From Wujia chipingensis (GTDB taxonomy: Bacteria > Bacillota > Clostridia > Lachnospirales > Lachnospiraceae): 64,000 bases of DNA. Of the stretch, positions 37,404-45,846 are shown piece by piece. Made by a program: the position numbers and the translations under genes. Below the pieces are notes generated by a model, which saw nothing but the letters and a program-made list of their open reading frames with translations, was not told the origin of the DNA and searched no databases. The DNA lies in NCBI RefSeq assembly GCF_014337155.1, contig NZ_CP060632.1:2053001-2117000 (forward strand). Direction: 5' to 3'. Position 1 is the stretch's first letter, and every line of letters starts with the position of its first letter.

Positions 37404-38519
37404 ATGTCTCACATCCATATGTTTTTCAATTTCATCCGCGCCAACTGCAAACGGCTGTTACACTATCTGCCATCGATGTTTGTCTCATTGTTACTGTTGC
37501 TTCTCCTGACTGGAACCGCAGGATTTTATCTATCCAGACATCTATATAAGGAAAATGTATTTTCTGCGATTTCCATCGGATACTATCTGCCACAGGACGA
37601 CAACCTGGACCTAAACCAGCTTGGCATTGGTATGTTACAGGATTTAGAAGGAATGGAGGAAACCGTCCAGCTCGTACAGGTAAACAGCGTCGAGGAAGGC
37701 TATAACATGCTTGCTTCGCATGAAATCCTGTATCTGATCATCGTCCCGGAGCAGTTTTTCTCTGGAATTATGGACAGTACAAATGTACCGCTTGATATCG
37801 TTGTTTACGACAACAGCTCCATATCCTCTTATATCATCAACGAATTGTTCATGTCCTACGCCGGACTGCTCGGAACTGCTCAGGCTGGTATTTACAGCGG
37901 CCTTGACACGACACGTGCCCACGAATTTACACCGGAACAGATACGTGAGCTTTCCAACCGTGTGAACTTCGTATACCTAGACCGTGTCATGAACAAGACA
38001 AATTATATGAAGACGATACAGGCAGAGGATGCAGGAAGTGTGACATTCACACAGCACTATGCCGCATTTGCGATTATATTAAGTCTCTGTTTTCTTGCAT
38101 TCCTGCTGATTCCATATTTACAGGGAACCGGAAATGGCATCTGCGAATGCATGAAGCTGTATCACCTAAACCGCGGACATATACTGGCAGCAAACACGCT
38201 CCACACGTTTCTTGCTCTGTATATCCTGTTCCTGCCGTGCTATATCGGAATCTCCATCTGGATGGGGCACGCAAACCTGAACGGACTTCTGACGATCATC
38301 CCTGCACTGCTTTTGATTGCACTGCTGATCGCCGGAATCGCAACCTTTTCCAGAAGTACCTTTTCCGCAAATATCTGTCTGTTATTTGTTGTGCTGGTGC
38401 TTGCCTACTGCGGTGGCGGACTTCTACCGGATGTTCTGCTGCCAAAGGTGATACAGCAGATCCGTCCGTATCTGCCGGGAACGTATGTAATGCAGATTTT
38501 CTGCCACGCACTTTATTAA
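37404..38519 (+). CDS. ABC-2 type permease subunit 1
   Basis: This 371-residue protein has one N-terminal helix (LPSMFVSLLLLLLLTGTAGF), about 165 residues of external domain (YYLPQDDNLDLNQLGIGMLQDL; VPEQFFSGIMDSTNVPLDIVVYDNSS) and five or six C-terminal helices. This is the ABC-2 plan with a YhgE-like extracellular domain. It pairs with the next gene as a heterodimer. Substrate unknown. AGAGGAA precedes the ATG. Confidence 0.82.
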   Translation: MSHIHMFFNFIRANCKRLLHYLPSMFVSLLLLLLLTGTAGFYLSRHLYKENVFSAISIGYYLPQDDNLDLNQLGIGMLQDLEGMEETVQLVQVNSVEEGYNMLASHEILYLIIVPEQFFSGIMDSTNVPLDIVVYDNSSISSYIINELFMSYAGLLGTAQAGIYSGLDTTRAHEFTPEQIRELSNRVNFVYLDRVMNKTNYMKTIQAEDAGSVTFTQHYAAFAIILSLCFLAFLLIPYLQGTGNGICECMKLYHLNRGHILAANTLHTFLALYILFLPCYIGISIWMGHANLNGLLTIIPALLLIALLIAGIATFSRSTFSANICLLFVVLVLAYCGGGLLPDVLLPKVIQQIRPYLPGTYVMQIFCHALY

Positions 38520-38537
38520 ACATTTGGGAGTTTTGTT

Positions 38538-39470
38538 ATGAACCGACTGATTGTCGCATGGAAACGAATTTTACATCGAAAGCTATATTGGTGCATGCTG
38601 GGCGTCCTGCTCATCTTAACTGGAATCTATGCATTGCTTCCAGCGAAAAGCCAGTCCACAGAAATCCGTGTTGCCGTATATCTGGAAGATACCAGTGCGT
38701 ATACGACACAGTTCAAAGAGGAATTAGATGCCAGTGCCTCGCTCTATCAGTTTTATTATGTAGATGCGTCCACAGATGTAATCCGGGATGTACAGGCGGG
38801 TGATGCAGAATGCGGTTTTGTCCTGCCAGATGGATTTTTCTCCGGCTACATTGCAGGCTCCGGGGAACCAAAGGTTTCCTTGTATGAGACAAGTGCAAGT
38901 ACACTTTCCTCTGCCATCTGCGAGACATTCTTCCATTATATCTTCAAGGTTGCATCCCCACAGATTCTGGTTGACACGATCGACGATGCAGCGTTATCTG
39001 AAGAGTTAAAAAGCCGCATGCAGGCATATATGAACAGTGACACAATCTTCCGTATGTCCTCTGTCACAGACGGTGCCTACGATTATAAGGAAAATACCTA
39101 TCGTATCCAGCTTCCAATCTACGAATGCACCTGTCTGCTCGTCCTGTTTGCTTCTCTGTTCAGCCTGATGTTGTTCTTACAGGATCAGGAACGTGGCATC
39201 TACATCGCACTTTCTGGCAAACGCAGATATGGTATTTTATGCACGGGACTTCTGGCTGGCATCCTTCCAATCTACGGAATCGGCATGCTATGCAACGGCA
39301 TCACCTACGGAACTGCAACTCTGTTACAGGTAACACTTGTCAGTCTGCTTGCCTATCTTCTGTCGCTTGTACTTTCGGTGTTTATCAAAAAAAGCCGGAC
39401 ACTTGCCAAGTGGATCCCGGTGCTTTTACTGATTACCATCGTATATTTCTTCGTGAATTATATTCTATGA
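38538..39470 (+). CDS. ABC-2 type permease subunit 2
   Basis: This 310-residue protein has the same plan as its neighbour: helix near 20-33 (YWCMLGVLLILTGIYALL), external domain (VAVYLEDTSAYTTQF; FVLPDGFFSGYIAGSG; VSLYETSAS) and C-terminal helices ending ILLITIVYFFVNYIL. The PDGFFSG and PEQFFSG motifs in the two proteins show that they are paralogues. Ribosome site GGGAG. A bidirectional terminator follows. Confidence 0.82.
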   Translation: MNRLIVAWKRILHRKLYWCMLGVLLILTGIYALLPAKSQSTEIRVAVYLEDTSAYTTQFKEELDASASLYQFYYVDASTDVIRDVQAGDAECGFVLPDGFFSGYIAGSGEPKVSLYETSASTLSSAICETFFHYIFKVASPQILVDTIDDAALSEELKSRMQAYMNSDTIFRMSSVTDGAYDYKENTYRIQLPIYECTCLLVLFASLFSLMLFLQDQERGIYIALSGKRRYGILCTGLLAGILPIYGIGMLCNGITYGTATLLQVTLVSLLAYLLSLVLSVFIKKSRTLAKWIPVLLLITIVYFFVNYIL

Positions 39471-39510
39471 TTTCATATTTTTTAATTATTGGAACATACA
39501 TTTAATATGA

Positions 39511-39554
39511 TACAAAAACAGGACGAGATCATCCAAAGATCTCGTCCTGTTCTT
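39511..39554. terminator. Bidirectional terminator overlapping the yigZ 3' end
   Basis: Perfect 12-base arms CAGGACGAGATC / GATCTCGTCCTG with a seven-base loop and T runs on both strands. The last codons of yigZ are part of the stem. Confidence 0.88.
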
Positions 39555-40143
39555 CGATCTGCGCTCTTGCATTCGTCGCATCGGTTATCTCTTTTAAGAT
39601 TGCTTTCGCATCGCCAACCGGAATATGTACCGTAAAGACCACATCCTCTGCGAATTCCGTGTTGATGATCGCAACCTGTCTCGTATTCAGGATATATTGT
39701 ATTTTCCCCATATCCGTATAATTCGTCCGGATCAAAACAGGAAGCAACTGTTGCATTAACTTCGTCGTACACGCTTCTAGGGCTTCCTTTGTTGTCTGCG
39801 TATATGCACGGACAAGTCCGCCCGTACCAAGCAGTGTACCGCCAAAATACCGTGTCACAACCACACAGATATCATGGATTCCAGAATTCTGAATCAACTC
39901 CAGCATCGGCTTTCCTGCAGTGCCCTGTGGTTCTCCATCATCCGAGAACCGGAGCAGCGGCATCTCAGCGCCCACGGAAAATGCAAAGCAGTTATGCCGT
40001 GCATCGTAATGCTTCTTCTTAATCTTCTCGATAAATGCATACGCCTCTTCTTCTGTCTCAACCGGGGCAATCTGCGCAATAAAACGGGATTTCTTCTCGA
40101 CAATCTCGCCCTCTGCACCTTCGATCAGTTTGATATAATCCAT
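39529..40143 (-). CDS. yigZ: YigZ/IMPACT family protein
   Basis: This 204-residue protein has an N-terminal UPF0029 domain (KKSRFIAQIAPVETEEEAYAFIEKIKKKHYDARHNCFAF; DDGEPQGTAGKPML; VVVTRYFGGTLLGTGGLVRAY) and a C-terminal DUF1949 domain (IRTNYTDMGKIQYIL). Related to yeast Yih1 and human IMPACT; the bacterial role is unclear, perhaps in translation or protein turnover. AAAGGGA precedes the ATG. Confidence 0.92.
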   Translation of the reverse strand: MDYIKLIEGAEGEIVEKKSRFIAQIAPVETEEEAYAFIEKIKKKHYDARHNCFAFSVGAEMPLLRFSDDGEPQGTAGKPMLELIQNSGIHDICVVVTRYFGGTLLGTGGLVRAYTQTTKEALEACTTKLMQQLLPVLIRTNYTDMGKIQYILNTRQVAIINTEFAEDVVFTVHIPVGDAKAILKEITDATNARAQIEEQDEIFG

Positions 40144-40163
40144 AACGTCCCTTTCAGTTCCGT

Positions 40164-40619
40164 CTACTTTGTATCCAGAAGCTTCTTCAACTCACTCATA
40201 AACGTATCCGCATCCTTGAACTGACGGTAGACGGATGCGAAACGCACATATGCAACCTGATCCAGATCACGAATCTGATCCATTACAATCTCACCAATCT
40301 TCTCGCTTTCGATTTCACGCACGCCGAGATTGAAAATCTTGTTCTCGATCTCATCCACACATGCCTCGATCTGATCCACAGATACCGGACGTTTGTGACA
40401 GGAACGTACCACTCCTGACTCAATCTTGGAACGGTCATATGTCTCACGATTCTTATCCTTCTTGATTACAATCAGAGGAATCGTCTCTACCTTCTCATAC
40501 GTAGTAAAACGCTTTCCACATTCATCACACTGTCTTCTTCTACGGATTGCCTCGTTGTCATCTGCTGGTCTTGAGTCAATCACACGCGTATTATCATCTC
40601 CGCAAAATGGGCACTTCAT
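40164..40619 (-). CDS. nrdR: Transcriptional repressor NrdR
   Basis: This 151-residue protein has the zinc ribbon MKCPFCGDDNTRVIDSRPAD..RRRRQCDECGKRFTTYE and an ATP-cone domain (IVIKKDKNRETYDRSKIESGVVRSCHKRPVS). It represses ribonucleotide reductase operons depending on bound ATP or dATP. The longer frame upstream lies within the ylmC-like gene; AAAGGAA before the ATG at 40619 fixes the start. No nrd gene is in the window. Confidence 0.96.
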   Translation of the reverse strand: MKCPFCGDDNTRVIDSRPADDNEAIRRRRQCDECGKRFTTYEKVETIPLIVIKKDKNRETYDRSKIESGVVRSCHKRPVSVDQIEACVDEIENKIFNLGVREIESEKIGEIVMDQIRDLDQVAYVRFASVYRQFKDADTFMSELKKLLDTK

Positions 40620-40623
40620 ATGT

Positions 40624-40890
40624 TTATTCCTTTCCTCCCTGAATTTTCCGTATATCGCAGGCATCAATATCGACCAGAACAATGTCCGGTCCGATACGCA
40701 CAATGTTGCAATACCGGATGTAATATTCCGTTCCCGAACCAAAGCAGGAAAATAATTTTCCCGGTCCCGGTACGATGATTGCAAGTATCTTCCCTGTCTC
40801 ACAATCAAACTCGACATCGGCAACATAGCCGAGCCGCCTGCAATCTTTGCAGTTTATAACTTCTTTTTCTTTTAATTCTAAAAAGCGCAT
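40624..40890 (-). CDS. ymxH: YlmC/YmxH family PRC-barrel protein
   Basis: An 88-residue PRC-barrel protein: LKEKEVINCKDCRRLGYVADVEFDCETGKILAIIVPG, then IRYCNIVRIGPDIVLVDID. The family occurs in spore-forming Firmicutes, and many members are under sporulation sigma control. Placed four bases upstream of nrdR, a common order in Clostridia. Confidence 0.88.
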   Translation of the reverse strand: MRFLELKEKEVINCKDCRRLGYVADVEFDCETGKILAIIVPGPGKLFSCFGSGTEYYIRYCNIVRIGPDIVLVDIDACDIRKIQGGKE

Positions 40891-40929
40891 CGCATACCTT
40901 CGCTTTTTATAGTTAGTATATGCGAAAGC

Positions 40930-41805
40930 TTATCGCTTGTCACCTTCAAAAATAAGTACCATCGTTCCCGGTCCAACGTGTGCTCCGACGATTGGTCCGA
41001 CCTCGCTCATAATGATCTTATTTGGATGATACTTCTCCTCTACCTTTGCCCGGACATACTCCGCATCCTCCGGACAATCCGCGTGACAGATCAGTACTAC
41101 ATCCTGCTTGTCTGCATAGCCTCCTGTACAGATATCCATCTCTGCAAGCAGCTGGTTTAACGCTTTCTTACGTCCACGCACTTTACTCTCAGCTGCAAGT
41201 CTTCCCTCTGTATCCACATGCAGAACCGGCTTCAACTGGATCATGCCACCGATAACGGCTGCCGTCTTGGAGATACGTCCACCTCTCTGCAAATAGGTCA
41301 GATCATCCACCGTGAATTTGTGCACGATACGATGCTTCAGCTCTTCGAGTGCCTGCATGTTCTCTTTGACGGACATGCCTTTTTTCTTGTTCTCAATCGC
41401 ATGATAGATCAGCAGTCCATGTCCACCACTCGCGCAGATGGAATCAAACACACAGATTTCCGCATCCGGATATTTCTCCTGCATCTCTTCCTTACATACA
41501 AACGCGTTGTTGATCGTACTGCTGATACCGGAGGAAAGACAGGTAAATAATACGTCTTTTCCTGCGGACAGTGCCTTCTCAAACTCCTCTTCAATATCGT
41601 TGATGTTCGGCGCTGCTGTCTTTGTTCCCTGTCCCGCACGCATGCGGTCATAGAACTCTTTCTTTGTCAGTGTTTTTTCTCTTCCATCAAATACTTCATC
41701 GCCGATTTCAAAGCTGATTGGAATAATCACGACGCCCTGTTCCTCGGCATAGCCGACTGGTAAATCGTTCGATGAATCAGTGATAATAACGTAATCTCTT
41801 CCCAT
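40930..41805 (-). CDS. DegV family fatty-acid-binding protein
   Basis: A 291-residue DegV fold: MGRDYVIITDSSNDLPVGYA, FDGREKTLTKKEFYDRM, TAAPNINDIEEEFEKALSAG and FTCLSSGISSTINNAFV, with the lipid-binding Ser/Thr residues. It ends SEVGPIVGAHVGPGTMVLIFEG. Such proteins (FakB) hand fatty acids to the kinase FakA, which is not in the window. Of several in-frame ATGs, the one at 41805 has GGGAG at the right distance; earlier ones run into the structured element copy 2. Confidence 0.92.
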   Translation of the reverse strand: MGRDYVIITDSSNDLPVGYAEEQGVVIIPISFEIGDEVFDGREKTLTKKEFYDRMRAGQGTKTAAPNINDIEEEFEKALSAGKDVLFTCLSSGISSTINNAFVCKEEMQEKYPDAEICVFDSICASGGHGLLIYHAIENKKKGMSVKENMQALEELKHRIVHKFTVDDLTYLQRGGRISKTAAVIGGMIQLKPVLHVDTEGRLAAESKVRGRKKALNQLLAEMDICTGGYADKQDVVLICHADCPEDAEYVRAKVEEKYHPNKIIMSEVGPIVGAHVGPGTMVLIFEGDKR

Positions 41806-41822
41806 ACTCTCTCCCATCTTAT

Positions 41823-42013
41823 GTATTAATATCGTGATATACAAGTCGTACATAATTACGAATTCCACACAGACACGCTCTCGCTCGGTTCATCACGCAG
41901 TGGTACTAAATTCACGGCAAACAAGTTTGCCATTCATTAAGTACCAGCGTGCTTCAACGGTCTGTGTCAGAATTGTAATTATGTACAACTTGATACACTT
42001 TATTATATTAACA
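41823..42013 (-). repeat. Structured dispersed element, copy 2 (upstream of degV)
   Basis: The arms GTACATAATTACGAATTC and GAATTGTAATTATGTAC (one bulge) extend outward through CAAGT / ACTTG to TTAATAT / ATATTAA. The core (about 41870-41964), read on the minus strand, is nearly identical to copy 1. Its central hairpin is the perfect palindrome GGCAAACTTGTTTGCC. It lies between rnfB and degV, both on the minus strand, 17 bases before the degV start. Confidence 0.8.
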
Positions 42014-42021
42014 CATATCGT

Positions 42022-42807
42022 CTACTTTATTATTTTAACCGGGCATTTTTCCTTGCAGGTGCCGCAGCCGGTACATTTTGCATAGTCAACGACTGCAAGG
42101 TGATCCTTCACTGTGATTGCGCCCTGTGGACAGTTTCTCTGACACAGACCACATCCGATACAGCCTGCGCTGCAGACCGCCTTTACGTCTTTACCGAATT
42201 CCTTCGAATTACACTCGACGATTGCACCGGCATCTTCCGGTACCATCTCGATGATATGTCTCGGACAGGCAAGTACACACTGTCCGCAGGACTTACATTT
42301 GTCTTTGTCCACAACTGCCACACCATCTACGATGGAAATTGCATCAAACTGGCAGGCACGCTTACATGAACCATAACCAAGACAACCGAAGCTACAACCC
42401 TTTGGTCCGCCGCCTGGTGCATTCGCCGCAATCTGGCAATCCTCTGGTCCGACATAATCGTACGCATCCTTTGCTTTCTCGCAGGTTCCGGCACATTTCA
42501 CATGTGCTACATGTCTGACACTGTCGATCTCCCCACCGACGATCTCTACAATCTTCTTTGCTACGGCCTCGCCACCGACCGGACAGGCATCCGGCTTCGC
42601 TTCGCCTTTTGCGATTGCAGCCGCAAGACCATCACACCCCGGATATCCACAACCTCCACAGTTATTACCCGGCAATGCCTCACGTACTTTAATTTCTTTT
42701 TCGTCTACTTTGACTTTAAACTTCTCGCTCGCTACACCCAGAAGGATTCCGGCTAAAATTCCGACAATTCCAATGACCGCAGCCGCGTACAAAATCGATG
42801 CTCCCAT
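42022..42807 (-). CDS. rnfB: Rnf complex subunit B
   Basis: This 261-residue membrane-anchored ferredoxin-type protein has an N-terminal helix (ILYAAAVIGIVGILAGILLGVA). A four-Cys domain follows (LPGNNCGGCGYPGCDGLAAAI), then ferredoxin-like 4Fe-4S motifs such as CKSCGQCVLACP, CIGCGLCQRNCP and CTGCGTCKEKCP. It is the entry point for electrons from reduced ferredoxin. It has more clusters than the proteobacterial RnfB, as in clostridial Rnf. Last gene of the operon. Confidence 0.96.
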   Translation of the reverse strand: MGASILYAAAVIGIVGILAGILLGVASEKFKVKVDEKEIKVREALPGNNCGGCGYPGCDGLAAAIAKGEAKPDACPVGGEAVAKKIVEIVGGEIDSVRHVAHVKCAGTCEKAKDAYDYVGPEDCQIAANAPGGGPKGCSFGCLGYGSCKRACQFDAISIVDGVAVVDKDKCKSCGQCVLACPRHIIEMVPEDAGAIVECNSKEFGKDVKAVCSAGCIGCGLCQRNCPQGAITVKDHLAVVDYAKCTGCGTCKEKCPVKIIK

Positions 42808-42820
42808 TTCTTCGCCTCCT

Positions 42821-43393
42821 CTAAATCAATCCGTTCAATCCAAGGAAAGCGATTGCCATAAGACCGGCTGTGATCAGCACGATTGGCGCTCCTTTGAAGC
42901 TTTCCGGTATATCATTTTTATCAATCTTCTCCCGGATGCCTGCCATTACGATAATCGCAATCGCAAATCCGACTGCGGAGAACATACCGTTGATGATAGA
43001 CTCTCCAATGTTTAAATCATCCTGCACATTTTTGAGTGCGATACCAAGCACTGCACAGTTTGTTGTGATCAGTGGCAGGTACACGCCCAGCGCTTCATAC
43101 AGCGATGGAATCGTCTTCTTTAAGAACATCTCCACAAACTGTACCAGTGCCGCAATCACTAAGATAAACACAATCGTGTTCAGATAAGAAAGCTTAAGTG
43201 GCACAAGCACGAAATGATAAATCACACTTGTCACCGCCGAAGCAATCGTCATAACGAAGATAACCGCACCGCCCATACCGGCTGCTGTGCTTACCTTCTT
43301 TGATACTCCTAAAAATGGACAGATACCCATGAACTGGCTCAGGATTACATTGTTCACAAGAGCAGCGGATATCGCTAATAAAATAATGTTCAT
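42821..43393 (-). CDS. rnfA: Rnf complex subunit A
   Basis: A 190-residue six-helix membrane protein, with SAALVNNVILSQFMGICPFLGVSKKVSTAAGMG and LPLITTNCAVLGIAL carrying the paired Cys-containing half-helices. In the related Nqr/Rnf structures these cysteines hold an iron-sulfur centre with RnfE in the membrane. GGAGG precedes the ATG, thirteen bases upstream of rnfB. Confidence 0.96.
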   Translation of the reverse strand: MNIILLAISAALVNNVILSQFMGICPFLGVSKKVSTAAGMGGAVIFVMTIASAVTSVIYHFVLVPLKLSYLNTIVFILVIAALVQFVEMFLKKTIPSLYEALGVYLPLITTNCAVLGIALKNVQDDLNIGESIINGMFSAVGFAIAIIVMAGIREKIDKNDIPESFKGAPIVLITAGLMAIAFLGLNGLI

Positions 43394-43396
43394 ATC

Positions 43397-44146
43397 CTAC
43401 TCCTCCTTTCCCTTGCCTGCACACATGGCATTTGCACAGCTTGCGCAATCTGCCAGTCTGCATGTCTCTGCCTTCTCGCCCGTCTTCTTTGCCTTCTTGA
43501 TATGACGACGGTTGATAAATGCAATGATAAATGCCAGTACAAGGAATGCGCCCGGTGCCGATACAAAAATACTTGCCGGCTGGAACAGTCCCTGATCGGA
43601 CAAGATCTGGAAGACCTTCTCACTTGCATGACTCTCAGCAAAATTCTCAACAGCCTTTACAAAACTGAATCCAAAGATGCTGCCAGATCCAAGGATCTCA
43701 CGGATGATACCGATGGTAGTCAGTCCGACTGTAAATCCAAGTCCCATACCGATACCATCAAAGATGGATGGAATCACCGGATTCTTTGATGCATAGCTCT
43801 CTGCTCTACCTAAGATGATACAGTTTACAACGATCAGTGGAATGAAGATTCCCAGGCTGTCGTTCAGGCTTGGAATATATGCCTGCAGTAAAAACTGTAC
43901 GATTGTTACAAAGGAAGCGATGATTACGATGTAAGCCGGAATACGCACCTTGTCCGGAATCAGCTTCCGGAGCAGGGAGATCATAAAGTTGCTCATCGTC
44001 AGGATCACCATCGTTGTAAGTCCCATACCCAGTCCATTGATCGCGGAAGATGTAACCGCAAGTGTCGGACACATACCAAGCATCTGGACAAAGGTTGGGT
44101 TCTCTGTGATAATACCATTCTTTAAACGTTCTGCTATCTTTCCCAT
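43397..44146 (-). CDS. rnfE: Rnf complex subunit E
   Basis: About 249 residues, paralogous to RnfA: NPTFVQMLGMCPTLAVTSSAINGLGMG and FIPLIVVNCIILGRAESYAS carry the matching cysteines. The C-terminus is a Cys-rich cytoplasmic tail (CRLADCASCANAMCAGKG) that resembles an additional metal site. The first possible codon is a GTG at 44158; I choose the ATG at 44146, whose GGAGG lies in the last RnfDG codons. Confidence 0.95.
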   Translation of the reverse strand: MGKIAERLKNGIITENPTFVQMLGMCPTLAVTSSAINGLGMGLTTMVILTMSNFMISLLRKLIPDKVRIPAYIVIIASFVTIVQFLLQAYIPSLNDSLGIFIPLIVVNCIILGRAESYASKNPVIPSIFDGIGMGLGFTVGLTTIGIIREILGSGSIFGFSFVKAVENFAESHASEKVFQILSDQGLFQPASIFVSAPGAFLVLAFIIAFINRRHIKKAKKTGEKAETCRLADCASCANAMCAGKGKEE

Positions 44147-44147
44147 A

Positions 44148-45833
44148 TTAGTTCGCACCTCCTACTGTCAGGAATCGAATTGTACGAAGTGCCGCATTGA
44201 CTGCATTTGTTACTGCCGATGTGGTAATCGTCGCACCAGACAATGCATCGATCTCACTGTCCTTCGTCGAACCGGTCTTTGTATATTCAAACTTATTGAC
44301 CTGCTTGCCAATAAACTGTGACTTGAATTCATCGGTATCTGCTTCCATACCAAGACCTGCCGTTTCATTCAATGTCAGGAACGAAATACCTGTAATCTGA
44401 TACTCGGTGTTGATACCAATTGCCATCTGGATATCTCCGCCATAGCCGGCTGTACTTGTGATAAGTACCACATAGCCAACCAGCGTGTTTTTCTCATCAT
44501 CACCGCCGACACAGATATCGTCGATGTGTACATTTTCAAATCCATAAGACTCCAGCAATGGATTGATCTGCTTCACTACATCTCCGTCCTCTTCCACGCT
44601 TAGAATACGGGTTGCTTCCGGAAGTACCTCCGCATACGCATCGTTCTTTGCCTGCTCCTGTGCCTTCTCGATCGGGTCCTTTGTGACACTGTAGACACCG
44701 CCTAATGCAGCGCCCATCACAACGGTGATCACACAGATTGCAACGATTGCAACCACGATGCCCTTGACATCCATCTTGTCTTTCTTCTTTGGTTCTTTGT
44801 CATCACCTTCTGAAGCATCTTCTGTCTTTGCAGCTTTCTTTGCTTCCTTCTTTGCCTCTTTCGTTGCAAGCTTTGCCTGCTTCTTATCCTTGATCTCGGC
44901 ACCCTCGCCAAATGCCTTCGGTACGGTTGCACGCTCGATCAGAGGTACTAACAGGTTCATGATGATGATGGAATAAGAAACACCCTCGGTACTGCTTCCA
45001 AAGATACGAAGTACAAATGTTAAAAGTCCAAGTCCGATCGCGTAGATTACTTTTCCTGAGGAAGTGATCGGGCTTGTCACATAATCGGTTGCCATGAACC
45101 ATGCACCAAGCATCAGACCGCCACCACACAAATGTGCAGCCACATAAACCGGTACATTGTAATCCTTCGTTGCTGCATAGATTGCAACTGCGATTGTAAA
45201 AGTTCCAATGTAAATCAAAGGAATCTTTGGGCTGATTACCCTCTTGCAAAGCAGATAGATTGCACCGATCAACAGTGCAACCACGGATGTCTCACCAATG
45301 GTACCTGCCGTATATCCAAGGAACATGCTACGCAGGTTTACCATGCCGGTAAGCTTGAGTGTTGCAAGTGGTGTTGCAGTTGCCACACCGTCATATACGA
45401 AGTTTGTCATATAACGAGAGAACGACAGCAACAGGAAGCATCTAGCTCCAAGTGCTGGGTTCATAAAGTTCTGTCCAAGTCCACCAAAAAGCTGTTTTAC
45501 AATGATGATTGCAAATGCAGAACCAGCAATCGCCATCCAGATTGGAAGGTTTGGTGGCAGGTTCAGAGCAAGCAGCAATCCGGTTACCACGGCAGAGAAA
45601 TCTCCAACCGTCACCTTCTTGCCCATACATTTCTGATATAATGCTTCAAACCCAACACAGCTTCCGATACAAACTGCGACCAGCAATGCCGCATACCAGC
45701 CAAATATGTACAGACCGAATGCCGTTGCCGGAACTAATGCGATCACAACATCGAACATGATATCCGATGTCGTTGCCTTGCTTCTCACATGCGGGGAAGC
45801 AGAGACCTTTAATTTCAAATTTTCCTGTTCCAC
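44148..45833 (-). CDS. rnfDG: Rnf complex RnfD-RnfG fusion protein
   Basis: A 561-residue single chain. Residues 1 to about 310 are RnfD: eight to ten helices, with the covalent-FMN site region FVYDGVATATPLATLKLTG and ATDYVTSPITSSGKVIYAIG. Residues about 311-355 are a linker rich in Lys, Ala and Glu (KLATKEAKKEAKKAAKTEDAS). From about 356 it is RnfG: one helix (IVVAIVAICVITVVMGAALG) and an extracytoplasmic FMN domain with LSGATITTSAV. The start is the GTG at 45833 behind AGGAGG. The separate rnfD and rnfG of most clusters are absent, so the fusion must serve both roles. Confidence 0.93.
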   Translation of the reverse strand: MEQENLKLKVSASPHVRSKATTSDIMFDVVIALVPATAFGLYIFGWYAALLVAVCIGSCVGFEALYQKCMGKKVTVGDFSAVVTGLLLALNLPPNLPIWMAIAGSAFAIIIVKQLFGGLGQNFMNPALGARCFLLLSFSRYMTNFVYDGVATATPLATLKLTGMVNLRSMFLGYTAGTIGETSVVALLIGAIYLLCKRVISPKIPLIYIGTFTIAVAIYAATKDYNVPVYVAAHLCGGGLMLGAWFMATDYVTSPITSSGKVIYAIGLGLLTFVLRIFGSSTEGVSYSIIIMNLLVPLIERATVPKAFGEGAEIKDKKQAKLATKEAKKEAKKAAKTEDASEGDDKEPKKKDKMDVKGIVVAIVAICVITVVMGAALGGVYSVTKDPIEKAQEQAKNDAYAEVLPEATRILSVEEDGDVVKQINPLLESYGFENVHIDDICVGGDDEKNTLVGYVVLITSTAGYGGDIQMAIGINTEYQITGISFLTLNETAGLGMEADTDEFKSQFIGKQVNKFEYTKTGSTKDSEIDALSGATITTSAVTNAVNAALRTIRFLTVGGAN

Positions 45834-45846
45834 TTTCTCGCACCTC

